From assembly GCA_003576855.1 (NCBI GenBank), contig QEVI01000010.1:1-55136 (forward strand): 55,136 bases of DNA, in the 5' to 3' direction. The notes under the pieces were generated by a model. It made no database searches. It was not told the DNA's origin and saw only the letters and a list, made by a program, of their open reading frames with translations. The translations under genes and the position numbers were made by a program. Shown one piece after another: positions 16,885-28,359 of the stretch. This stretch comes from Planctomycetota bacterium (lineage in GTDB: Bacteria; Planctomycetota; Planctomycetia; Pirellulales; Lacipirellulaceae). The first letter of the stretch is position 1. Every line of letters starts with the position of its first letter.

Positions 16885-18066
16885 CTAGTCGCGCTCGATC
16901 AAGGCGGCGATCCCCTGCCCGCCGCCGATGCACATCGTCACCAGGGCCCGCTTGCCGCCGGTGCGCTTCAGCTCGTACAAGGCCTTGACCGCTAAAATGC
17001 AGCCAGTGGCGCCGATCGGGTGGCCCAGCGAAATGCCGCTGCCGTTGGGGTTGGTGCGATCCGGCGGCAAATCGAGCTCCCGCGCCACCGCCAGCGCCTG
17101 GGCCGCGAACGCTTCGTTCACCTCGAACAAATCAATGTCCGCCAGTCCCAGGCCGGTCTTTTGCAATAACGACCGAACGGCGGGCACTGGCCCGATGCCC
17201 ATGAACTTCGGATCCACGCCGGCGAAGCTGTACGCCGCCAGGCGGCCCATGGGCCGCAGCCCTTGCCGACGCGCGGCCTCGGCCTCCATGAGCACGACCG
17301 CCGCGGCGGCGTCGTTGATGCTCGACGCGTTGCCGGGCGTTACGACGCCGTCTTTGTCGAAGGCCGGCTTCAGCGCGGCCATTTTTTCCAGCGAGGCCTC
17401 GGCCCGAACGGTCTCATCGGCGTCGAAGACCTTCGTGTCTTTCTTGACCTTGATTTCGATCGGGATGATCTGTTCCTTGAAATAGCCCTTTTCGATGGCC
17501 GCGGCGGCGCGGCGATGGCTTTCCACGGCCAGCTTGTCCTGGCTCTCGCGGCTGATGTCCCACTTCTTGGCCACATTCTCGGCCGTTACGCCCATGTGGC
17601 AGTTGTCGAAGGGGTCGGTGAGCGCGGCGACCATCATGTCAATCATCGGTGAATCGCCCATGCGCGCCCCCCAACGCAATGCGGCGGAGGCGTAGGGGCT
17701 GCGGCTCATGTTTTCGGCGCCGCCGGCGACGGCCACGTCGGCGTCGCCGAGAAGGATCGTTTGAGCCGCCGTGACGATGGCTTGCAGGCCGCTGCCGCAC
17801 AGGCGATTGAGCGTCAGCGCCGGCGTTTCGACCGGCAAGCCGCCGTTCACGCACGCCACGCGGGCGAGGTAATGGTCTTGCGGGTCCGTGTGAATCACGT
17901 TGCCGAAGACGACGTGCCCGACCGATTTTGGATCGACTTGTGCGCGGTGCACCGCCTGGCGCACGCATCGCGCGGCCAGCTCGCTTGGAGGAATATCCTT
18001 GAGACTGCCGCCGAAAGCGCCAATCGCCGTGCGAACGCCGCTGAGAAACACTACTTGACGAGTCAT
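16885..18066 (-). CDS. phaA: Acetyl-CoA C-acetyltransferase (thiolase)
   Basis: A 393-aa thiolase that condenses two acetyl-CoA to acetoacetyl-CoA, the first PHB step. The acyl-accepting Cys90 lies in LNRLCGSGLQAI, His349 in SLGHPIGATGC and Cys379 in TMCIGGGQG. AGGAENMSRSPY and NEAFAAQALAV are the other family landmarks. GGGAGG is 6-7 nt before the ATG at 18066; the open frame further upstream lacks thiolase similarity. It is the first pha gene of the minus-strand run, 74 bp before phaB. Confidence 0.94.
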   Translation of the reverse strand: MTRQVVFLSGVRTAIGAFGGSLKDIPPSELAARCVRQAVHRAQVDPKSVGHVVFGNVIHTDPQDHYLARVACVNGGLPVETPALTLNRLCGSGLQAIVTAAQTILLGDADVAVAGGAENMSRSPYASAALRWGARMGDSPMIDMMVAALTDPFDNCHMGVTAENVAKKWDISRESQDKLAVESHRRAAAAIEKGYFKEQIIPIEIKVKKDTKVFDADETVRAEASLEKMAALKPAFDKDGVVTPGNASSINDAAAAVVLMEAEAARRQGLRPMGRLAAYSFAGVDPKFMGIGPVPAVRSLLQKTGLGLADIDLFEVNEAFAAQALAVARELDLPPDRTNPNGSGISLGHPIGATGCILAVKALYELKRTGGKRALVTMCIGGGQGIAALIERD

Positions 18067-18202
18067 CGAAAGCCTCCCTGGCTTAAAGAAACGGGTATGG
18101 AATCGGTTTCGCAGATCGCCCTGCACGAGACGAGCGTCGACTGCTCGGCGAAGCACGTTGCAGAGCCGTAATCCGTAGTTGGAACGCAGCGCCTCCGGTG
18201 GT

Positions 18203-19255
18203 CTATAGGGACATTTCCTGCCCGGTGGAATAAAGCCGTATCGTCTTTCGCGTGAGATCGTGAAGCGCTTCGATCATCCGCACGGTCCGGTTTCTTGCCC
18301 GCATCAGGACGGAGTGCGTGACGCAGTGGCCGCCGGCGTACTGGATGCCGCGTAGCATGGGCGAATCGCTGATGCCGGTCGCGGAAAAAATCACGTGGTT
18401 GCCGGGGGCCATCATCTCGACGGTCCAGACGCGGCCGATGTCGTGCTCCTGGCAGCCGGCTTCCAAGAGCTGCCGCCGTTCGCTGGCGTCCTTGGGCCAC
18501 ATGCGGCAAAGCTGCTGACCGCCCAGGCACTTGATGGCCGCCGCCGAGATGACCGCCTCGGGACTGCCGCCTACGCCCACATACGCATCAATGCCGGAAT
18601 TAGGCAAGCTGGGGGCGATCGCCGCCGCCACGTCCCCGTCGGAGATCAGTCGGATGCGGCAGCCGATGTTGCGGATGTTCTCGATGATCGTCTCATGCCG
18701 CGGTCGATCGAGCACCACGACCACCAGGTCGCGAACCCGCTTGCGTAATTGCCCCGCGATGATGCTGAGATTGGCCTCCAGCGGCGCATCCAGTTGCACG
18801 CGCACGTCGCTATCGGCGACTTTGGGGCCGACCGCGAACTTCTCCATGTAGTGCGACGGAATCGCGGGAAACAGCGACGTGGGGTCTCCGTCCGGCGCAT
18901 CGCACGTGCTCAGGGCCAATACGGAAATCGCCCCGTTGAGGCCGCGGGCCGTCAGCGTCGTGCCGTCGATCGGGTCAACGGCTATCGCGGCGGGAATCGA
19001 ACCGTCGCGCCACGAGCCCAGCTTTTCGCCGGCGAAGATCCCCGGCGCATCGTCTTTGCGGCCTTCCCCGATGCGGACGACGCCGCGGCAATCGATGAGC
19101 TGAAACATGCCCCGCAGGGCATCGGAGGCGGCGAAATCCGCCAGGTTCTTGTCTCCCTTGCCGAAATGCTTCCAGGCCGCAAGCGCCGCGTTTTCCGTAC
19201 AGCGGACCAGATCGAGGTCGATGACTCGCTCAGGATCGTGTCGGCTGGCGCTCAT
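18203..19255 (-). CDS. glpX: Class II fructose-1,6-bisphosphatase
   Basis: A 350-aa GlpX-family phosphatase hydrolysing fructose-1,6-bisphosphate in gluconeogenesis. Family features include RCTENAALAAWKHFGKGDKNLAD, the lithium-sensitive phosphatase motif AVDPIDGTTLTARG, GVGGSPEAVISAAAIKCLGG and FSATGISDSPMLRG. The first Met of the conserved domain is at 19255; 12 upstream in-frame codons are Arg-rich and unlikely. It lies between a CoA-transferase and phaA on the same strand with gaps of 117 and 136 bp, so co-transcription is possible. It may couple carbon flow between sugar synthesis and polymer storage. Confidence 0.92.
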   Translation of the reverse strand: MSASRHDPERVIDLDLVRCTENAALAAWKHFGKGDKNLADFAASDALRGMFQLIDCRGVVRIGEGRKDDAPGIFAGEKLGSWRDGSIPAAIAVDPIDGTTLTARGLNGAISVLALSTCDAPDGDPTSLFPAIPSHYMEKFAVGPKVADSDVRVQLDAPLEANLSIIAGQLRKRVRDLVVVVLDRPRHETIIENIRNIGCRIRLISDGDVAAAIAPSLPNSGIDAYVGVGGSPEAVISAAAIKCLGGQQLCRMWPKDASERRQLLEAGCQEHDIGRVWTVEMMAPGNHVIFSATGISDSPMLRGIQYAGGHCVTHSVLMRARNRTVRMIEALHDLTRKTIRLYSTGQEMSL

Positions 19256-19372
19256 GCGTAGCTCGCTCGAACGACGACGCCTGCTGAACAACCCGTCCGC
19301 GGGCGGCGGCCCGCAGGGGCGCTCGACTGCATCGTCAGCGGCATGCTCGAGGCGCGGCGCGCGCTTGTGCTT

Positions 19373-20794
19373 TCAGAAGTGCGATCCGGCCGGCAGCATG
19401 CTGCCCGTCTCCACTAAATTGTTATGAAGGTCGAATCGGTGCGGCACATCAGGTGATAGGTGCCCCAATGGCGCCGACCGCAAAAAGCTGTAAAGGTAAT
19501 CCCGATACATCGGGTGGGCGCAATTCTCGATGATCGAGCGGGCTCGCTCTTGCGGGCCCAGGCCGCGCAGGTCCGCCAGCCCTTGCTCGGTGACCAGAAT
19601 CTGGACCGAATGCTCGCTGTGATCCACGTGGCTCACCATGGGGACGACCGTCGAAATGCGGCCTTTGCGCGATATGCTGGGCGCCACCAGGAACGACAGA
19701 TAGGCGTTGCGCGCGAAATCGTCGGACGTCCCCACGGCGCTGTTGGCATGGCGGCCGTAAAGATGCGTGCAGTTCGTGCGGCCCCAGATGTCCATTTCGA
19801 CGATGCCGTTGATGGCGATTACGCCCAAGCGGCGAATCAGCGCCGGGCTGTTGGAGAACTCCTGCGGTCGCAGAACGATGCGCGGCGCAAAAAAGCTCAT
19901 GTGGTCGTAAACGCGGGCCAGCGCGTCGGGACTCAGCGCCAGGCTCGTCGCCGAAGCGCCCCGCAAGCGCTCGGCTTCCATGAGATCGATCATCGAGTCG
20001 TGAATCACGTCGCCGTATACCGTAAATGGCGGAATCTCCTCGCAGCGGCCGAGCCGAGCCATCACGGAGTTCACGATATTGCCCACCCCCGCCTGCACGG
20101 GCAAAAAATCGGCCGGGACCCGATCGGCGCGCATCTCGTTGGCCAGGAAACTCGCGATATGGCCCGCGATGCGCTCGCTGATGCTGTCCACGGCGCGATA
20201 CGGCGGCATTTCGTCCGGTTCGTTGACTTCCACGATGCCGACGATCTTGCCGGGGTCGACCGCGACGAACGGCGTACCGAACCGATCGAGCGGCCTTTCC
20301 AGCGGAATGCTCGCGTGATGCGGCGGCTTCGGCAGTAGTCCGATGTCGTGCATCTCCACCAACCGGCTGGAATGGTAGTGGTTGACCTCGATGATCACTT
20401 TCTCCGCTCGCCTGAGGAAATTGGGGCTGGCGCCGACGGACGTGCTCAGGTACACGCGACCATCCCGGACGACGTCGACCGCTTCGATCACGGCGTAGTC
20501 CAGCTTCCCCAAAAAGCCCGACTCCACCATTCCCGGCAGGTCGGAGAGGTGCATGTCGACGAATTCGAGCCTCTGCTCCACGATCCTCGCGCCGGTGCTG
20601 GCGCTGGTCAGCACGCGGTAGGAGATCGGTTGGCCCGCGCTGGCGTAGCGCCGAGCCTGGGCGGCCAGGGCCCGCGGCACCGCCTTGGCGGCGCCGGCCG
20701 GCGTAAAGCCCGAAAAGGCGACGGTGGCCCCGTCGAACATCATGGCCGCGGCCTCTTCCGCCGAGAGCCGCGGAAATATCGTGGCGCTGTACAT
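19373..20794 (-). CDS. Acetyl-CoA hydrolase/transferase family CoA-transferase
   Basis: A 473-aa class I CoA-transferase related to succinyl-CoA:acetate and 4-hydroxybutyrate CoA-transferases. The predicted acyl-accepting Glu is near residue 333 in INGIVEMDIWGRTNCTHLYG. Other family segments are GVGNIVNSVM, VYGDVIHDSMIDLMEAERL and the closing VTEQGLADLRGLGPQERARSIIENCAHP. GGGAGAG precedes the ATG. It moves CoA between acyl groups such as acetate and succinate or acetoacetate; the substrate pair cannot be read from sequence. At the head of the glpX-phaABEC run it could activate acids for PHA or recycle acetoacetate. Confidence 0.88.
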   Translation of the reverse strand: MYSATIFPRLSAEEAAAMMFDGATVAFSGFTPAGAAKAVPRALAAQARRYASAGQPISYRVLTSASTGARIVEQRLEFVDMHLSDLPGMVESGFLGKLDYAVIEAVDVVRDGRVYLSTSVGASPNFLRRAEKVIIEVNHYHSSRLVEMHDIGLLPKPPHHASIPLERPLDRFGTPFVAVDPGKIVGIVEVNEPDEMPPYRAVDSISERIAGHIASFLANEMRADRVPADFLPVQAGVGNIVNSVMARLGRCEEIPPFTVYGDVIHDSMIDLMEAERLRGASATSLALSPDALARVYDHMSFFAPRIVLRPQEFSNSPALIRRLGVIAINGIVEMDIWGRTNCTHLYGRHANSAVGTSDDFARNAYLSFLVAPSISRKGRISTVVPMVSHVDHSEHSVQILVTEQGLADLRGLGPQERARSIIENCAHPMYRDYLYSFLRSAPLGHLSPDVPHRFDLHNNLVETGSMLPAGSHF

Positions 20795-21499
20795 CGTGCT
20801 CTCCCGTTGTTGATAAGGCGATTCAAGACAAGAGGCCGGCGCCGCCCGGGAGGGTCAATGGCCGCCCCTCTCAGGTTGGCGAGCGACTCTCGCCCGGCGG
20901 CAGCGCTTAGCGTCCGGCGTTCGAAGACGCCTAGCGCTGGTCCGTGGGCAGCGCCTCAGCTCCGTTTCCGAAAAGCGGCGTGGTCCACGCCGTACTGCCG
21001 TTCGTTGAGCAACGGGCGCGCCGGACGAATCGGGCTTGCCAGAAATGAGGGCGTTTTGCTAAGGAGCGCCCGGGTTTCCCGCAGAAAGCGGCCGTTTTTC
21101 CACAAGGTGCAATCGGGGTATATCGGCATAACCGCGCGCCGAACTGCGTCTCAATTTGTCGCGCTAGCGCGCCCGTGGGAGCGCTTGGGCGCCGCAGCCC
21201 GGCCCGCTGCGGACGACGGTCGGCGCTGAGTCGTGACGGCACGTCGCCGCCGGCGAAAGTGTGTCAGAGGTATACGCCGCGCGCCAGACCGCACATTGCG
21301 CTGACCCGCAGACGATGAAAACACGGCTATTTTCCGGCAAACGCCGCCCCCGCGCAAAGGCATTGCAATTGCTACATGCACCGGCAAAGCCTGCGCTCGA
21401 CGTGCAGCAGCTTTCTGCGGCGATCACAGTGAATGGCCCCAGCACTCGCCGCCCCACCTACTGCGGAGACGCCTTCTTAGCCTCAAGGGAGTGCCGAGC
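20795..21499. other. Long divergent spacer, CoA-transferase and PFOR
   Basis: Seven hundred bases with no supported gene. Promoter elements for either direction are not convincing. TGCAGCA (21403-21409) resembles half of the palindrome at 8013-8038 but is expected by chance several times in the window. Confidence 0.5.
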
Positions 21500-25084
<3,585 letters not shown>

Positions 25085-25087
25085 GCC

Positions 25088-26092
25088 ATGCGAGTCGAGC
25101 TTTCGACCACTTACCTCGGAATGGAGTTGCGCCACCCGATCGTCGCCGGAGCCAGCCCGCTCACCGGCAATCTTGATTCGTTGCGGCGCCTGGAGCAGGC
25201 GGGCGTTTCCGCCGTCGTGCTCCCGTCGTTGTTCGAGGAGCAGATTGTTCAAACCGAACTGCAGCTCGATGCGCTGTACGAATACTACGCGGGAACGTTC
25301 GCCGAGTCCCTCACGTATTTCCCGGAACTGCGAGAATACAACACGGGGCCGCGAGACTACCTCAAGCTGCTCAAGCTGGCCAAGCGATCGCTTTCGGTGC
25401 CGGTAATCGCCAGCCTCAATGGGAGCTCGCCGGGCGGCTGGGTCCGGTTCGCCAAGCAATTAGAGGACGCCGGCGCCGACGCCATCGAACTGAACGTCTA
25501 TTTCGTGCCAACCGACCCCCGCATGAGCTCCGAGGAAGTCGAGCGGCGGTACGCCGACCTGGTGGCCTTCGTCAAGAACGCCGTCTCCGTGCCGGTGGCC
25601 GTGAAGATCGGCGCGCAGTTCAGCAGCCTGTGTCACTTCGCCAGGCAACTGGCCGACTCCGGCGCCGACGGTCTGGTAATGTTCAATCGCTACCTGGAAC
25701 CGGACATCAACCTCAACTCGCTGCAAATCACGCCTCACCTCGTGCTCAGCACCCGCAACGAACTGCGGTTGCCGCTGCGGTGGATCGGCATACTCCGCGA
25801 TCAGACCAGCATGTCGTTGGCGGCCAGCAGCGGCATTCACTTTCCCGAAGACGCCGTCAAGCTGATTCTCGTCGGCGCCGACATTTGCATGATGACCTCG
25901 GCTCTTTTCAAGCACGGCGTCGAGTACGTCACCGAGATGGTTCGCGAAGTCGAAAACTGGCTGGAGATCAACGACTACGTGTCGATCGAGCAAGCCAAGG
26001 GGAGCATGAGCTACAGCAACTGTCCCGATTCCGGGCAGCTCGAGCGGGCCAATTACATGAAGGCCATCACCTCGTACACGCCCATGCGGTAG
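25088..26092 (+). CDS. Dihydroorotate-dehydrogenase-like FMN barrel protein
   Basis: A 334-aa TIM-barrel protein of the PyrD-like flavin superfamily, starting 3 bases after the PFOR stop and so certainly in its operon. It shows LSTTYLGMELRHPIVAGASPLTGN, PVIASLNGSSPGGWVRFAKQLEDAGADAIELN, PVAVKIGAQFSS and GADGLVMFNRY. The active-site NxSCPN loop of true dihydroorotate dehydrogenases is replaced by ELNVYFVPTDPR, with no catalytic Cys or Ser in place, and no pyrimidine gene is nearby. It may be a flavoprotein electron partner of PFOR; this is inferred from operon position only. Confidence 0.85.
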   Translation: MRVELSTTYLGMELRHPIVAGASPLTGNLDSLRRLEQAGVSAVVLPSLFEEQIVQTELQLDALYEYYAGTFAESLTYFPELREYNTGPRDYLKLLKLAKRSLSVPVIASLNGSSPGGWVRFAKQLEDAGADAIELNVYFVPTDPRMSSEEVERRYADLVAFVKNAVSVPVAVKIGAQFSSLCHFARQLADSGADGLVMFNRYLEPDINLNSLQITPHLVLSTRNELRLPLRWIGILRDQTSMSLAASSGIHFPEDAVKLILVGADICMMTSALFKHGVEYVTEMVREVENWLEINDYVSIEQAKGSMSYSNCPDSGQLERANYMKAITSYTPMR

Positions 26093-26118
26093 CGGTCGAC
26101 GCCGCCCGCCCGCCGCAG

Positions 26119-26328
26119 CTATTGCGGCCCGTCGGACTCGCTGGAGGCAGCGGCCGGTCCAGCCGCCGAGCGAGGCTCCTTGGCGTCGTACTCGTCCATC
26201 AGCGTCGAAGGACACACTTCCTGTTCGCCGCATTGATTGCAGACGACCCGGATCAGGTCGGAGCTACCCAGTTTGAGGTCGTGCTCCTGGCACAGCTTGT
26301 ATAGCTGCTGAAGATGAACGCAAGGCAT
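26119..26328 (-). CDS. Small Cys-containing conserved-type protein
   Basis: A 69-aa protein with CVHLQQLYKLCQEHDLKLGSSDLIRVVCNQCGEQEVCPS. The cysteines at 30, 33 and 39, with C3 and C13, suggest a small zinc-ribbon-like or metal site. The last 20 residues are a disordered Ala/Ser/Pro tail. AAAGGAC precedes the ATG at 26328. It is convergent with the PFOR operon. No named family is recognised. Confidence 0.7.
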   Translation of the reverse strand: MPCVHLQQLYKLCQEHDLKLGSSDLIRVVCNQCGEQEVCPSTLMDEYDAKEPRSAAGPAAASSESDGPQ

Positions 26329-26557
26329 CGTCGTCCTTTCCGGGGAACCGTCGCCGGGCGACTAACTATGGCGAGAGCGCGCTCGGCGAGACAACGCAGC
26401 CCGCATTTGCAACCGGCGGAACAGTTTGAACACAGCCGTTAACCCGCCGGCAGGCACGCGCAATTATATCTCCCACCCAGGCGCCAAAGGCAGGCCCTGC
26501 GCCCCGATGCGTAGCCGCGTATCGCCGCCATTTGTCGGCGATTGCGAATGCCGGCGG

Positions 26558-27010
26558 TCAATCCGCCGGCCCGATATCGCGGTTGTAGGCCTCCTGGATC
26601 AGGTCGTCCTCCCGCGATTCATGTGCCCGCATCGTCGCAATGAAGGCCTTGAGACGTTCGCGAATCGGCGCGTCGATCGAAGTCGCGGCCGCGCACGCCT
26701 CGGCAAGCCCCTCCAGGGCCAACCGTAGCCGAACATGTTCGTCCACAAGTTCCTGAATTGCCTTCGTTAGCCGAGGATGATCGCGCTTGACATGGTCGAA
26801 CCACCCCCCCTCCTCTTCCGAGGCGAAGTGCTTCAGCGCGTGGGCCTTCACCTCGCCCAGCCGCCGGCGAAGCTTGTCGATCCCCTGCGGTGCGGCCGGG
26901 TTGGCAATTACCTCCAAATCTCGCAAATCGGCGCGCAGCGCCTCATGAGCGGGGCTAGGCGAAAACACGCCGAGGTCGTCGTCGCGCTGGGTAAGCGTCT
27001 CGTGTGCCAT
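26558..27010 (-). CDS. Hemerythrin-like (HHE) domain protein
   Basis: A 150-aa four-helix protein with the His/Glu pattern of a di-iron hemerythrin. His22 is in SPAHEALRADLRDL, His57/His61 with Glu65-66 in HALKHFASEEEGG, His73 and His78 in FDHVKRDHPRL, His92 in DEHVRLR, and His130 with Glu134/Asp135 in MRAHESREDDL. Such proteins bind O2, NO or iron. The start at 27010 has no strong ribosome binding site. A 12-bp inverted repeat lies 39 bp upstream. Its placement beside PFOR and acetyl-CoA synthetase genes suggests oxygen sensing or protection. Confidence 0.85.
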   Translation of the reverse strand: MAHETLTQRDDDLGVFSPSPAHEALRADLRDLEVIANPAAPQGIDKLRRRLGEVKAHALKHFASEEEGGWFDHVKRDHPRLTKAIQELVDEHVRLRLALEGLAEACAAATSIDAPIRERLKAFIATMRAHESREDDLIQEAYNRDIGPAD

Positions 27011-27048
27011 GTTCGGTGCTTTCAAAAGGTTGCCAAGAAGTGGAACGC

Positions 27049-27089
27049 TGCGCTGCGGCAAAACACGGTGCTGTCTCTGCCGCAGCGCA
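27049..27089. repeat. 12-bp perfect inverted repeat upstream of the hemerythrin gene
   Basis: Arms TGCGCTGCGGCA and TGCCGCAGCGCA around 17 nt. It could be an operator or a stem in the 5' leader of the hemerythrin mRNA. No T-run follows. Confidence 0.6.
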
Positions 27090-27343
27090 TCCGAAGTAGC
27101 GCGGAAAAGTCGCGGCCGCGGCCGCCTTGAACGCCGAAAAGTACCAAGCGTTCGGCGCCCTAAAGCGGCGCCCACGCTCGACTCGCCCCTAGCGACGGGC
27201 AAAGCGCATGCCACCCATGGCGTCTCGGCTGCGCGTAATGCGGAAGTCATGGGCGGCGTTCAATATCAGCGGCGCCCGCTCGTTTCTTTCCTCGCTGGAC
27301 GCGGCGTCGATCCCCATGGAGCGCGCGCCCCGTCAACACACCA

Positions 27344-27359
27344 TGTGCTAAATGGCACA
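27344..27359. promoter_or_regulatory. Crp/Fnr-geometry dyad
   Basis: TGTGC-TAAATG-GCACA: 5-bp arms and a 6-bp spacer, the geometry of Crp/Fnr-family sites. It lies about 290-335 bp from both flanking starts, so binding and effect are uncertain. Confidence 0.3.
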
Positions 27360-27650
27360 CCTGGCGAGACGGCCGGTGCTGCCGGCGCCGGCCCGCGGCG
27401 CTGGCGGCGTCGGCGGCCGCGCGGACCGGGCCGCCTGCGCCGATCGGCGAAAAGCCCGCAAAAAACGGCCGCTTCGCGAGCGACTCGCGCCGCGGCCGGC
27501 GGCGCATTCCGCCCTGCTTGCGGCGAAACGCGCCCGTCCAGCGGCCCTTCGGCTGCTCTCATGCGAGGCAACCGCTCTCGGCATGCTCTTTGCCCGCTGG
27601 GCGCGGCAGACCGGAACGCTTATCGAGACACCCAAGGATTCGATCGCGCT

Positions 27651-28304
27651 ATGACGTCCGATCAAACGCTGCAGCACGACGTGCTTGAAGAGCTAACGTG
27701 GGAGCCCAGCATTGACTCGTCACTGATTACCGTGTCCGCCAGGGACGGATTTGTCACGCTTGCCGGATATGTGCCTCGTTTTGCAGAAAAGATCGAGGCC
27801 GAAGCCATCGCCAAGTCGGTTGTGGGCGTCCGGGCCGTGGCCAATGACATCCAAGTCCGCCTGCCCGAGCACTGCCAGCGGAGCGACGCCGAGATTACCG
27901 CAGCCGCCCGTACCGCGCTGGCCTGGCATACCTCCGTGCCGCACGACAACATCACCGTGACGGTGCGCAACGGCTGGCTGACGCTGGAAGGCGTCGTCGA
28001 CTGGCAATACCAGCGCAAAGCCGCACGCGACGCCGTCGCCTACCTGACCGGCGTCAAGGGAATCATCAACGACGTCACCCTTGCCCAGCGGCCCAAAGCC
28101 CATGACATCAAGGCCGAAATCGAAGCCGCCTTCAGACGGAACGCCGAAGTCAGCGCACGGCGAGTCCAGGTCGAAACGAACAACAGCACGGTGAAACTCG
28201 TGGGCGAAGTGGCGACGTGGGCTGAGCGGGCCGAGGCCGAGCGCGTCGCCTGGGCCGCCGCCGGCGTCACCGAGGTGGAAAACGATCTAACGATAAACGT
28301 CTAG
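27651..28304 (+). CDS. Triple BON-domain protein (OsmY-like)
   Basis: A 217-aa protein made of three tandem BON domains of about 65-70 residues. The first runs from LQHDVLEELTWEP to IQVRL, the second from SDAEITAAARTALAWH to VTLAQRP, and the third from DIKAEIEAAFRRN to LTINV. Each carries the glycine-rich turn (ARDGFVTLAGYVP, VRNGWLTLEGVVDW, NNSTVKLVGEVATW). There is no signal peptide, unlike periplasmic OsmY, so it is probably cytoplasmic. BON domains bind phospholipid and appear in stress proteins. AAGGA lies 12 nt before the ATG. It is divergent from the hemerythrin gene and convergent with the acetyl-CoA synthetase gene. Confidence 0.88.
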   Translation: MTSDQTLQHDVLEELTWEPSIDSSLITVSARDGFVTLAGYVPRFAEKIEAEAIAKSVVGVRAVANDIQVRLPEHCQRSDAEITAAARTALAWHTSVPHDNITVTVRNGWLTLEGVVDWQYQRKAARDAVAYLTGVKGIINDVTLAQRPKAHDIKAEIEAAFRRNAEVSARRVQVETNNSTVKLVGEVATWAERAEAERVAWAAAGVTEVENDLTINV

Positions 28305-28359
28305 CCTGACCGCAACAGCGGCCGTAACGGCCCTCCCTGAGCGGAGGCCAGCACGCACG

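Larger units (their letters stand above)
27011..27650. other. Long divergent spacer, hemerythrin and BON genes
   Basis: No supported gene. It contains the 12-bp inverted repeat at 27049-27089 and a Crp/Fnr-spaced dyad at 27344-27359. The rest is GC-rich low-complexity sequence that opens frames on both strands without protein-like character. Confidence 0.5.

Noticed and set aside
18067-18202. A PhaR-type operator in front of phaA
   Set aside because: Only GCAG-N6-CTGC in the opposite orientation is present, and no dyad like that at 8013 is seen.
21403-21409. TGCAGCA as a second PhaR half-site upstream of PFOR
   Set aside because: A 7-mer of this composition occurs several times by chance in 55 kb, and there is no matching second half.
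27352-27654. Plus-strand open frame rich in Ala and Arg before the BON gene
   Set aside because: Composition is that of GC-rich non-coding DNA, there is no ribosome binding site, and it overlaps the BON gene start.
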